Shown here one piece after another: positions 38,546 through 50,800 of a stretch of 64,000 nucleotides of DNA. The notes beneath the pieces are model-generated. The model had not been told where the DNA came from. It ran no database searches and saw nothing but the letters and a program-made list of their open reading frames with translations. Numbering within the stretch: position 1 is the stretch's first letter; each line of letters opens with the position of its first letter. Location: the NCBI GenBank assembly GCA_958450365.1, contig CAUEEP010000930.1:1419001-1483000 (forward strand), read 5' to 3'. Source of the stretch: Mesorhabditis belari (taxonomy: Eukaryota; Nematoda; Chromadorea; Rhabditida; Rhabditidae). Both the position numbers and the translations under genes were made by a program.

Positions 38546-39780
38546 CTCAAATTCAGTCGATTTCCATTGTAGATTTCAAATTTAACTATATTTATTCATC
38601 TTTATATGCAGACAGGCAAAAAGATAACAAAAAGATTGGTGAAAAGAAAGAAAAACGAGAATTTATTGTACAATGAGGGTCAAACGATCGGGTGAAGTGG
38701 CGAGGAAAGGAAGACGGAATTTCGGAGAATAGACTTGTTGGGGGAAAATTGGGAAGAGATGTGTGCGCTTTGAAGCTTCCATCCATCCATCAGCTCCCAC
38801 ATTTGATAACAAAATACAGATGAGGAGATTTAGAGAGAGAAGAGATCTGAAATACCAAGACTACAGTACTCTGGATGATCTCTGTCTCCTCAACGCAAAC
38901 GCAAAACCTCTGGCGCACGCATCGTCAGTTCAACAACACTACAGAGTCACTTCAGCGTCTTCAGTGATCAAAAACTTAGACCAGAAGGTTTGTGTTTACG
39001 GATTTGAGCACAAAGTACGTCTCTATTCTCTTGAATCTTTTCAGTTAGAATATTCTTTCTTTCCAGATATTTAAAAGCATTTAAATTCATAGCTTTATCA
39101 AAAGATTACTAATTTGGCTTTTAACGCTGGGATTTCGGCTGAACTTGCAGCTTGTGGATCACCCTGTTAACTAGTCCGTTTTCTAAAGCATATCAAACTT
39201 TCTGAAACTAATCGGGAACCACTGTACTACTGTAGATTTAGTTTTTCTGATTGATTACTACTGATTGCTGACTTTGAAATGATTTCCTTCTCAAGTTCAA
39301 CATTCAACTTTTCTTAGCGCAATCATTGCAACAAACTGACATGAAACAGAAATTGATGTGTCGATTCATGATCGCCTCGTGCTTTTTCTCGAACAAATCC
39401 TTTGCCCACTGTTGAGTTTTTCTCGTTTTAGAGAAAACTGAAAAAGATTGATCAATTTGGAAATGGAAATTTATGAAAAAGAAATAAGAAAAGAAAAGAA
39501 ATTGTATTCTAAAACTCGAGAAAATTCTCGTGAATCGACACGAGATTTGGTGAGAGTTTTTGGAGTTGAAATGATCTTTGGAAGGAAAGAGATTGAAGAG
39601 ATTGAAGAGATTGAAGAGATTGAAGAGATTGAAAAAAGGATTCGATCAAAGAATAGAGAAATTGACTTGATGACGATTAGCAAAGAAATCTTGATGTTTG
39701 ATAGACAAAGGATGACTAGGAAAATGAGAAGAATACTAATTTCGAATTCTAGAAATAGTTTTGGAGAGGAGAGGATGACC
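38546..39780. other. Intergenic, no gene supported
   Basis: A segment at 39115-39250 (GGCTTTTAACGCTGGGATTT ...) is duplicated at 44305-44490. An ATTGAAGAG microsatellite lies at 39590-39632. A solo-end repeat lies at 38980-39025. Confidence 0.45.
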
Positions 39781-39784
39781 TTAA

Positions 39785-40501
39785 AGGGGGGGGGGGGTAT
39801 TAATCGCGGCCGGGTGACGATAAAAATTTTTTTACGGCAACCACCTGTTTTTTTATTTTAATATCGCTGATTTTATTATAAAAAGAATAAAAATCACCCG
39901 GCTAGAGTGATTTGATGGGTTTACAAATTTTTGGAGATGCTGCAAGGCTTGGAGGAAAACAAGATTGTCACTCATCAGACACCTCAGCACAGTCTAGATC
40001 GATTGAGTTTTAGTTGCAGATAAATTTAAAAACAAAATAAAAAGCACAAAAAGTAATAAAAATAAATTGTTAATCTATAATTCTTCCTCTTGCTCACTTT
40101 CATCTTCGCTCAAGTACAGCAGTTCGGCTCAAGTACAGCAGTACAAATCGGCTTCCTATCTTATCAATTTCCAGCGCATCTTCACCAAAAGTGACTGGAT
40201 CTCCTCCATCGTAGGACGTCTTCAGCGCTTTGATTGCCACAATTAGATCTTTTTTCATTTGTGGTCGCTTATGGTTTTAGTTTTCTCAAATAGGTGCCTT
40301 TTAGCTGAGGTGTCTGATGAGTGACGATCTTGTTTTTCTCCAAGCCTTGCAGTGTCTCCAAAAATTTGTAAACCCATCAAATCACTCTAGCCGGGTGATT
40401 TTTATTCTTTTTATAATAAAATCAGCAATATTAAAACAAAAAAACAGGTGGTTGCCGTAAAAAAATTTTTATCGTCACCCGGCCGCGATTAATACCCCCC
40501 T
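39785..40501. mobile_element. TTAA-flanked element with about 200-bp inverted repeats
   Basis: The element begins AGGGGGG and ends CCCCCCT, and both borders are TTAA (39781-39784 and 40502-40505), the target preference of piggyBac-type transposases. Arms 39785-39995 and 40300-40501 are almost perfect inverted repeats (TATTAATCGCGGCCGGGTGA ...). The 300-bp centre has a 52-codon frame on the - strand (about 40264-40106, MKKDLIVAIKALKTSYDGG...), which ends TGA; it is too short for a transposase. Non-autonomous. Confidence 0.8.
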
Positions 40502-40830
40502 TTAAATGGAAGGGAAGCTCAAGTGATGGCAAACAAACAAGTGATGGCAGGCGAAACAAGGAAACAAGTCAGCTTTAGGCTTATCTCGGTTTTTATTGGC
40601 CCGGACTTTGCTTCTAGCCTAGACATGGTACAATTTATGTCTAAGTACAGTATGGGAATTTGTAGCGTCTAACAGAATCTCAATTTTTACAAGAATTGAG
40701 ACAACGAATATTACAATTTATAGATTAAATTTGAGAAATTCTACTTTCAAAAAATAAGAGAAAGAATACTTCAAAAGATAAAAGATAGGTGATCAGATCT
40801 AGATCCAGGCCTAAAGTAAGCCTGAGCCTA

Positions 40831-41062
40831 CAGTACTGAACAATAAAATATCATATTAGAAAAACGATCGTCACTTTCGCGCGTCTGTAACTCCCTTGTC
40901 TTTGAGTTTAAACTATTAGTGTTATACATTTTCTGAAAGCTCTTTTCAAGGGCTACACAATGGTAAGATTAATATTTAGAAATACGGTAACGACAAGGGA
41001 GTTATAGACGCGCGAAAGTGACGATCTTTTTTCAAATATCATATTTCATTGTCCAGTAGTGT
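40831..41062. mobile_element. Palindromic MITE family B, copy 2
   Basis: Same sequence as 27388-27618 in the opposite orientation (CAGTACTGAACAATAAAATA ... TTTCATTGTCCAGTAGTG). Confidence 0.85.
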
Positions 41063-41994
41063 AGATGTAAAGTTGGAAAAAAAAGATTTCGCTATTGGCT
41101 ATTGAAAAAGGAGATTTTTGGTGTGAAAAAGTGATCAACAACATTTGAAAAAATCTAGAAAAAAAAACTAAAAACTCCCGAAGAAAATCCGACTTATATC
41201 CAGCAATATTTGAAAGGTTTGATAAATGTTTTTTTCTAATCTGTAGCTAGATAATCCTGGTCAACTCCTCGTCAATTTCTCTCAAATCTTTGACGAACAC
41301 AGCTATTCAGCTAGAATCCCCCCAACAAGAGTTCAATCCAAAAATAGAATATTCTCTGAAAAGTCGGGATTAAACCAAAAAAGTGAGATTTCCTATAAGA
41401 TTTACGTATGGATAAGCTTTTTAAAAGGTTATTTCTGTGAGAGAATCGGCTTGCAAATAACTGTGTGAAAAAGGAAGTGATCCGGGCATTTCCGAGAAAA
41501 TACTCATTGCTCAAGAGGGAATTTCAGTGAATAAGCAATTCAACAAAACACAAATCAACAGTTCTCATGTGTGAATTGGAAACGCATCGTTTCTAGCGTA
41601 CTCATTGCCAGTTCTTTTACTGAGAAAACATTGTATTCTTTGTATTGTATTCTTTGTGTATTGTATTTGCATTTGTCTTTGAAAACACAAATCTCCTAAC
41701 CGAACAAGAGCTCAAAACAATCTCGAGACAATTCTCAAAGCTTTTTATAAGTTTGTTTTAAGATAAAAAGTGTTGAGCAAAACAATGAGCTATTGGAAAT
41801 TTGATTAGGGTTTAGAATTCGATTTGGCTATGGAAAACGGAGATTTTTGTGGAAAGAAGTCAAAGTGAAAGTTGGATGTATTCAAAGATAACTGATTTCA
41901 TGAATTCAAAACTTTTAAAGTATTCTAGATGCAAAATAATAATAGAATAATTCTAGGTAATTTAGAAAGAATCTAACTCTAGTCTACAGTTAGC
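41063..41994. other. Intergenic, AT-rich
   Basis: No exon or named repeat recognised. Confidence 0.4.
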
Positions 41995-42274
41995 CGTTCC
42001 TACAATCGCTGCCTTCTAGTCAACAAAACTTGGGTAATTAAACCGGGTGGGGTATTTTTGGCCACGCTTACCCTGGGGCAGTGTGCCAGATGCCACTTTT
42101 TCTTACGAGAGACGAGGAAAGCACGCACATCCTGATGTCTCGACAAAATCGCGCGCCTCCTGGCCAACGAAACTTGGGTAATTAAACCGGCCGGAGGATT
42201 TCTAGGCGGCGTTACCTTGGGGCAGTGTACCAGACGCCACTTTTTCTTACGAGGGACATGAAAGGTACGCACAC
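41995..42274 (-). mobile_element. Two SL1-bearing repeat units
   Basis: Units 41995-42128 and 42139-42274, both with the SL1 19-mer on the - strand and the CGTACGAGA-type block CTTTTTCTTACGAGGGAC. Ends more diverged than in the 32.7-kb array. Confidence 0.82.
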
Positions 42275-42971
42275 CAAGAGTCACAAGATAATTCTCCACA
42301 AAATTTGAACGCAGACTTCTTTTGCTAAGATATTTCCCTCAAAACGACAACACTTTATACTAATGGCGCCACAAAATGTGAAACTATTCGATCAAATAAA
42401 TGTCAATCATCAAAAATGAATCAGAAAAGAAAAATCGTGTGGAAGAGTGGGCGGAAATCTCAAATCTCCTCATAATCTCAATCAAAAATTGGGGAAATCA
42501 TTAAAAAATATCAAAAAATATAAAAAAAAAGCGTTAAAACACAAATGAAATGCCAAATAACGCAAATCAAAAGCAGAAAACAGGTGAAATGAAAGAAAAA
42601 AAATGGGGATTTTTGGGAGTTTTGGGAATTTCTGGGGATTTTTGGGTGGAGAACAGTTTTTTCTTTTCTTTTTTTGGTTTCCTGCTGAAAAGCGATCAAA
42701 AATGAAGTCATAGATGGGGTTTCTTTTTTCGCAAAATTCACTTAAAATAAAGCTATTTTTGACGAAAACACTTGACCCTCTTTGCATCATTTTTTTTTTG
42801 AAAATTTTCGAGTTTAAGGGGAAAATTGCTTGAAAATTACGCTATTTTTTCCCCGATCCGGACTCAGAGTAAACAAAATTATCATTTTTTTTCTTTCAAT
42901 AATCTATTTTGCTATAGCAAAATTATATTTTTGCCTTTTTTGCCTTGGATTTTCATGAAATTGTAAAACTT
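42275..42971. other. Intergenic, AT-rich
   Basis: Frames here on the - strand (42482-42790) are Phe/Lys-rich low-complexity and not accepted. Confidence 0.4.
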
Positions 42972-43203
42972 ACACTACTGGACAATGAAATGTGATATTT
43001 GAAAAAAGATCGTCACTTTCGCGCGTCTATAACTCCCTTGTCTTTACCGTATTTCTAAATATTAATATTACGATTGTGTAGCCCTTGGAAAGAGCTTTCA
43101 GAAAATGTATAACACTAATAGTTTAAACTCAAAGACAACGGAGTTACAGACGCGCGAAAGTGACGATCGTTTTTTAAATATGATATTTCATTGTTCAGTA
43201 CTA
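42972..43203. mobile_element. Palindromic MITE family B, copy 3
   Basis: Same orientation as copy 1. Immediately followed (43204-43275) by a short palindrome made of ATTGGACAATG, AGTACTTACAGTACTG and CATTGTCCAGTACTGTAAG, possibly remnants of another copy's ends. Confidence 0.85.
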
Positions 43204-43275
43204 CAGTATTGGACAATGAAAGTACTTACAGACAGTACTTACAGTACTGAACATTGTCCAGTACTGTAAGTACTA

Positions 43276-44852
43276 AGTACTTTTGTAATTTTCGCTTTTT
43301 GAAACAAACAAATTCGCTTTTCGGTGTAATTCTATGAAAAAACGGTCAAATTATTGAAATTTTTGAATAAAAGTATAGCAGCGTTTAGCTGAATATCATA
43401 AAATTAAAAAAAACAAATAGATACCGGATCTAAAATTTCAGCGGATTTTCAGTTTAAAGGACTTAAAAAAAAGTGTTCAGCTTTTGCATAAGGAACAAGA
43501 GTTTCAAGAAGATAAAGAAAAAAGATAAAGAAAAAAGGATCAAGCTAAATTACACTAAAACTTACAATCAGTTAAATCAAAAGAAAAAGAGAGATCTATT
43601 TGAAGAATTGAATTGAAATCTTTTCATTCATCAAACGAAAAGACAATTGGAATGAGAAAAGCCGAGAAAACAGAAGGATTGGAAAGGGGAGAATGGCCCG
43701 GAAATGTCTCGAAAATGTCCCGGAAATCAAGAAAATCAAGAAAAGCAAGAAAATCTGTTTCAAAGAACCCAGTCTCCAGTCTATCTCTTTTATTCTTTCA
43801 ACGAAATCCAATATCCTAATTTCGTAAATCTTTCAAACGACTAGGATTTTAGCAAAGAGATCACGTCATCTTTTGGGAGAAGAGAGACAGTTTTCTATTG
43901 TATTTCTACTGTATTTCTACCGTAATCAATCAAATTTAATTATTAGCGCAGATAACAGCTGACAACTATCGTAATCAAACTGCAAAATTTACGTTTGATT
44001 GAGCCAATCCTGAGCTCGGATCCTGAGCCCGGACTCCGGGAAAAGTCCCAACGGTAAAACGGTAAAAGTCCATAGTTTTCCCGCGGAGCGAACTTTTCCT
44101 CGGAAAGTTTCGGCGAAAAGTTTTACCGGAAACTTTCTGATACGTTCCGCGGGAAAACTATGGACGTTTTACCAAAGGTGCCGCCGTAAAGATCAGAACT
44201 TTTTCCGGAGCGTGACATACGGGCTCTGCTTTCATTCTGGTCTAATAAAGATAGATTTTTAGAGCTTTAGGGCTAAACTTTCATAGCCAAATAGCAGCTA
44301 TTCGGCTTTTAACGCTGGGATTTCGGCTGAACTTACAACTTGTGGATGACCCTGTTAACTAGTCTGTTAACTAGTTAACCTGTTAACTTTTCTAAAGCAT
44401 ATTGCTAAAGCTAAAGCATTCTAAAGCATATCAACTTTCTGAAATTAATCGGGAACTCGGGATGTACTACTGTAAATTTAGTTTTATCCAATTCAATTCT
44501 ATGATATCGAAAGATAATCCAAAAGGATTTTTAACGATAACAATTCTAAGGATACTGAAAGCTACAAAAACTGAACAAGAGTACGGTAGTCCCCAAAAAT
44601 TGGCACATTTTGGAAGATCATTTGAGAAAATCACATCCAATGTATCATTTAAGAAATCAAAAATTGAATGAATGATTAAATAAGCCAAACTTTTTTGGCT
44701 TATTTGATTCGTTGTTCTATTTTCTAATAAGAATGACTGATTACAATCCTTAAATCTTAAAGCTGATATGGAAAAGAATGAAATGAAAGGAAATGAAATG
44801 AAATAAACAAATGAAACAAACAAATGAAACGATAAAAGAAAGGAAACACAAA
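43276..44852. other. Region downstream of the M13 peptidase gene
   Basis: Contains a strong inverted repeat at 44070-44165 (CCATAGTTTTCCCGCGGAGC / TTCCGCGGGAAAACTATGGA) and the duplicated segment 44305-44490. No exon supported. The short + frame at 44402-44671 is inside the duplicated segment. Confidence 0.45.
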
Positions 44853-47800
44853 TCACAAAACAAAACACCGCTTTGTTGGGTTCATTGTCGATGTCGTCGG
44901 ACAAGAGAAAGCCTCGGCGAAATCAGCCACATTTTGCAGTGCGCCGATCACTCTGAAATTACTTTTTGAAGACAAAAAGAAAACAATTATTTTTACGATT
45001 TTTTACGATCCTTTTCCCAGGTTTAATTTAGATTTTTACTCTTGATATACTGTGAGTTTCATTCCTCATTCCGAAGGGAAACAGATAGGGGATTTTTGGA
45101 AGCTACGAGAAATTTGAGGATGTAGGGAGTGGATGTTTGTAGGGAGTGGATCTTGATGGAAGACATGGGAAATGTACCCGACATTCATGAGAATATTCAG
45201 CTGGTTCTTATCTTGTCATCAGCTGTCAGAAAATTCTTCTCATCGATTTTAAGCTTTGGCTTTTTAATCGTAAATCTTCTCGCATCACTTTTCTTCTTTC
45301 AAAAATCCAAAAAATGCGGATAAACAGGTGTTTTTTTCGCATCATTTATAGAGAAATTGAAGAAATTTTGATGTTTGATTGAATATTTAATCAAAATATA
45401 AAAAAATTCGATCATAATAATAGAAAAAATGGCTTAGAACAGCTCTCCATTGTACTTTTACCGTTTACAGTACAATACAGCACAGTACAGCACAGTACGA
45501 CCCTAGTCTACAGCCAGAATCTATGTTAATCTATTCAGAATCTATTCTTTTAGTTAAAGCAATTTTCTATTGTACTGTTAAAAGTAAAGTAAAGTAGGAT
45601 GTGTTCTGAATTTTATGAAAGAAATCTCCCAACCTGTACTGTTTGATCTGTTTGATTGTGCTCTAGATTGTATGAAAGAAATCTCCGAACCTGTACTGTT
45701 CTTTTGCGTGGACTCCCCCTTGTGGATCCACAATCGAACACCAATTTTGAGCATATTTCACGAAGAACGCTTGCTCGCTTGTTAATTCGAAACCCGGTAA
45801 TCGTTTCCCTTTCAAATCGTTCTCTCTTTTGAATGCCTAAAAACCCAAACTTTTCCAGCGAATCAATAAAAAATTTACCAGCCAAGCAGCTTGCAAACCA
45901 AGATTATCCGCGAGATTCTCATAAAGTGTCACTTTTGAGTGAATAAACTGAAAGATTTCGCGTTGAATTTGTTTTATTTCTACATTTACAATTACTCTTA
46001 CATCATTTTTCTGTCCTCCTTTCAATTTTGCGTATTGATCAATGAAACATTTCCCATTCTCGTCATATCCATTTGATGATGCTTCTGACCAATAAACACC
46101 GAGATTCCCCGTCACACCATAATGACGCCCTGAAATCGGAATTGTGCTTTGTGCTGAAAACCTAAACGCATTCCCTCTAGTGCACCTAAAGCACCAGCTT
46201 TAAGCACCAGCTGTGCGTTCTTTCCCTGTCTCTTGTAGGAAAGCATCTGGTACACTGCACATCCCGATAGAGCGAACCGAAATTTCCCTCAATCGTTACA
46301 TTACCCAAATCTCATGTGCCAGAAGACATGCGATCATGAGAACACACAAAAAACATAAGTTGTAAGTTGAAGTTGTTTCTCAACAACCGTCCCCCATCTC
46401 GATTCAATTACCCAAGCCGCATTCTTTGTTGTTCCCTATTTTTTCGTCTCCCCCCACCTCTATTTAGCACACAATTCCTTAAAATTCTCAAATTTTCACT
46501 AAAATCTCACTCCATTCCATCAAAAACTTATTGAAGCCTAAAAAAAGAAAAAGAACAAAACTTTTCACCGATATCCAATTTGTGACATCATTTTTTTTCT
46601 TCTCGAGAACAATTTTTGAGTTTATTTTCTTCTCGAGATCGAGAGAGATAATTAAAAGAACGGCCGACTCTGAATTCCCTTTCTTTTCAGGAAAAGCTCA
46701 ATGATTTTCTCTTTTTCCGAATCCAAAACGTTTGTTAATTAAAAATCGGTGACGTTTTTTTTTTGGAGTGAAATGAAAAAAAAATCTTTGAGAAAATAAA
46801 ATGCTTGAACAGAAAGGGATCTAAAGTTGAAACAACTGAATGATCTTTCTCCTTTCGAAACTACCGTATCCATTCGACGAACCTTGAATATCAAAAGCGT
46901 GTCCAATCTCGTGACCGATAAAAAAAGCAGCTCCTGCATAATTGATGAATCTGAAATTTAAGAAGTTCCTCGAATTTTTACCCCTTTTTTTTTCTTACCC
47001 AGGATTAGTGTGATCGAGGAAATGTTTCCCAATTAATGCCATCGGATAAACGACAATATTTCTCTCGAAATTGTGCACAGCGTTCAGTGTGACGCTGTTC
47101 GTGTTATCTAACCATTGAGTTGAGGGGATTAGTTTCCCGAGTCTGAAAATACTCAGTCATCTTTAAAATTGTTTCTCAGAGTTGTAATCGTTTCCAATTC
47201 AAATTTTGAAACAAAAGAATACCTGAGTGACGATTAGAAATGTTTCTATGCGATTCGTGTTGTTTAAAATTGCTCTTTGGGGAAAAAAAACTTGGGTATT
47301 TAAACCGGCTGAGGGCCATCTCCGGCCACCTCTATCTCTATTTTACGAATCTTTTTTATTCGCTCACATTATCACAGGTGTGTTCCCCAAAATCGCTTCC
47401 CTTCTGGCACACGAGACTTGGGTAATTAAACCGAGCGACGTCGCTTTCCGGCTATGTCTATCCTGCTCGGTGTGCCAGACCCCGCTTTTTCCTACCAGAG
47501 ACAGGAAAAGAACGCACACCGAAAGAAAGACAAGACAAGACAAGACATAAGATCCTTTGGAGTAAAGGGAGATCAAGGGCGCGATGGTGTAATGGTTAGT
47601 ACAGTCGCTTGGCAAGCGGAAGGTCGCGGGTTCGATTCCCGGCGGCGCACAAGTTTTGCTCTGCTCTGATCTGCTCTAGTTTCGACTTAAAGCTAGATTT
47701 GGTTCAATTACCCAACAAGAGAGCTAATTTCTCTTTCAATTCCTGACCTCGTCAAATCCCTTCGATATTTCCTTGCCGATGCTCTGACCATTGTCCAAAA

Positions 47801-50800
47801 AAAGTCATCACTTTTCTCCTCATCGTCAGAAGATCGGAACTATAAATAGATTAAGTTTAAATAGACTTTTACTGTTGAACTGAACTCCTTTTAAAGTTCT
47901 AGTTAGTTTCCCTTCCCGTATTTTCAAAAATTTCTGATTAATATCTAGAAATGCCTTCTCTCATTCATATAAAGAATGAGTAATTTTGTTGAAAGCAATT
48001 ATTTTTTTTAAAAAAATCATTCGGCGGTGTTAAATTCGAGAAATAATTATGGGAAAAGTTCCGGATTTTTGAGTTTTTCAGTGAAAGATTCGTCATGTTT
48101 GAGCGAAAAAATCGAGATGCGATTGAATGTTTACAGCCGTGAGCCTGAAATTACTCACAACTTTTGTAAGTAAAAGAGTAAAGAATCAAGATTTAGTTAG
48201 TAAGTAAAGTAAGTAAAGGAGTAAAGAATCATTAGCAAGTAAAGGAGTAAAGAATCAAGATTTTGGGTTAAAGTTGAAGTATTCGTTGGCTATACTCATT
48301 TTCTTTAACATTTTCTAACATTTCTGTTGTTGAACTGAATTCAGACACGAGTTTTGACCTGTTAGGATGGATAAATTGAAGCTCGAATTGTGCATAAAGA
48401 ATTGTTGGGTTAATTGATTCGAGAATTGGACTCAGAAAATGGTTATCGTAGCAAAATGAGGAGTTCAACAGATTGCACTTAATGCACAGTGGTCCTAACA
48501 ATAAGTTTTGAGAGAATTGGATTTCTTGTGGATAAGTGGATACAGACTGAAGCTGTTCATTTGTCGATCTGATTGTCAACAGGTTTACAATGGAAAAACG
48601 AGTTTTGACCACTTCAACGACTACTTTTTAGGTTCTACATGCGGATGGAATTTTCAAGCTCAAGCTCAATCTTTTGATCTGAAAAAATGAGAATTGAATC
48701 GAGAATTGAATCCAGAATTGAAGTGGTCAAATGCATAAGTTAAATTCATTGAAATGGATTAAAAATCAGACCAAAATAAACGGATCTAATACAGAAATAT
48801 CTTGAATTTACTAGATAAGATAGTGATGTTAAAAGATTATTGTCCAAAGGTTGGATTGATTGATTTGATCGATTCTCCTTCACCTTCAAATCAAAATGTT
48901 CTCCTTCACTTACATGATCAAATTCGGCATTCAAAGCAGCCACATTGTGCACTTCGTCCGGAAATGAGGCCATAAATGTGATGTTGGAAAGCTAAAAGAA
49001 TCGAATTACAAAAAATGCACCAAATCGTCGTCTTTTGCCTCGTGAACGCTCTTCTCATCGGACAGGTTTCATTTTCATTTCTTATCTACAGTACGTGCTC
49101 TGTTAGTTTCAATTCTCTAATTACCGTAACTACTGTAATAGTACCCCGCCCCCCTCGTACAGTCGCGTAGTCGCAAAGGTTTTTTAGTATTTCATTTTTT
49201 TTCAAAGCGTCCGTACTTTCAAAAAATGCGTCTTTGGTATCAAAAAATAGCTGAAATTCAGGGCTATTTTTTGATACCTAAGCGCAGATTATAGCATAAA
49301 CCAGTGTCGAGAAAAACTCGTCCAAAGCTAGACTACGCAACACTCCGCACCGTCGTTATGAGAGTGGGGTACTATTACAGTATTTACGGTAGTTCTTTTT
49401 TGAGATTTCTCTTTCCACCATTCCCTACAACATTTGATAAATCAAAATGCCGGAAGTGTTGTTTTTTCAAGAGCAAAAGATTTTCGTTGACTGATTGATG
49501 CCAATTTGGACGCCCACACAAGAAAATAGAATCATTTAGGAAAAGGAAAACAAATTTTGGAGACTGTTGCACAATGTTTTGGTAAAGTAAGAAATGTAAA
49601 ACTGTTTAGAGTCAAAAAAGTAGTGTTTTTGAAGCTAAAAGATAAAAGATCCCCGCTAATCAAGACAAAAGAAAACAAAATGTCATGACAGAAATTTGAG
49701 ATAGGTCGCCATCTAATTTGAAAACCTTACAATGATTAGAGGTTAAAATGAACCCCACCAATCGATTCCTCGACCCCGAAAACCCTTGGGTACAAATTTT
49801 TAGCCCAAAATCTCATTTGGGATCCATTCTCATAGCAGAAGAAATCACTAAAGTGATTAGAGAGTTGTTCTTTGTAGGGCCGCGTAATCGCACGCTTTGG
49901 CAAAGCGCGCTGGCATAAGGTGTTTCCTTTTCTCTTTACCTTGTTGAGGATATGCTCCTTTGTTTGCTCGTCGAGAATTGCAGATTTCTCGATGATTTCC
50001 CGATAAGTTCTCTGCACGGATGCGAACAATTCCTTCAGCTTTTCCTTGTTCTGAAAGAATTTCTCTTTTCCAAAAACTATAAAAGACTATGGTGGCCGTT
50101 ATTTATTCGTAAATTCGCTATTAACCTTTTCTGCGTCATCGGGCGCATTTCGTCGCATTAAAGCAGCCGTGGAGAGGGGGAAATGCCCTGAAAATCCCGT
50201 AAATACTCCTCGTACAGTCGCGTAGTCTAACTTCTTTTTAGAAAATTATTCTTTTCTCAGCTCCTAGATTTTCCCAACTATATCTTTGATACCAAAAAAT
50301 ACTAGATTTCAAGAGCTATCATTGACTGTAGCTGTAGCTTAAAGCAGCGCGGAGAATGGAACGTTCAAAGTTAGACTACGCGACTGTACGCCTGTATTTT
50401 GTGATTGGTAAGTGCTTTTTGAGAAATTCTAGCATTCTAGCAATGATTTTTAACAATTTAAAGTTGATAGTATCAAAATTTACCCGCTAACCTCGCCAGA
50501 CAAAACTCTTCACGCATCGATGTCTGACCGACGTAGAATTGACGAATCAACTAAAAAAAGATCTTGATTTTAGCTGTAATTACAATTCTCTGAGCCCTAA
50601 CAAGGGCAAGAACCGATTGAGAAATCATTTCAAAGTGTGCGCAAGAAAGCGCGTGATTGTGCTGACGCAGAGGCGCAACTTGGGCAATTAAACCGACCGA
50701 GGCGGATTTCCGGCTGCCTCTATCTGGGCCAGTGTGCCAGACACCGTTTTTTCTTATGAGAGACATGGAGAGAACGCACAAGAGTCACAGAAGATATAGT

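Noticed and set aside
38763..39074. 103-codon frame with ordinary composition
   Set aside because: Part of it is a solo-end repeat (GCACAAAGTACG) and it has no match or splice support.
44467..44904. 145-codon frame on the - strand at the end of the M13 gene
   Set aside because: Only its first part overlaps the true last exon and in another frame; the rest is T-rich noncoding sequence.
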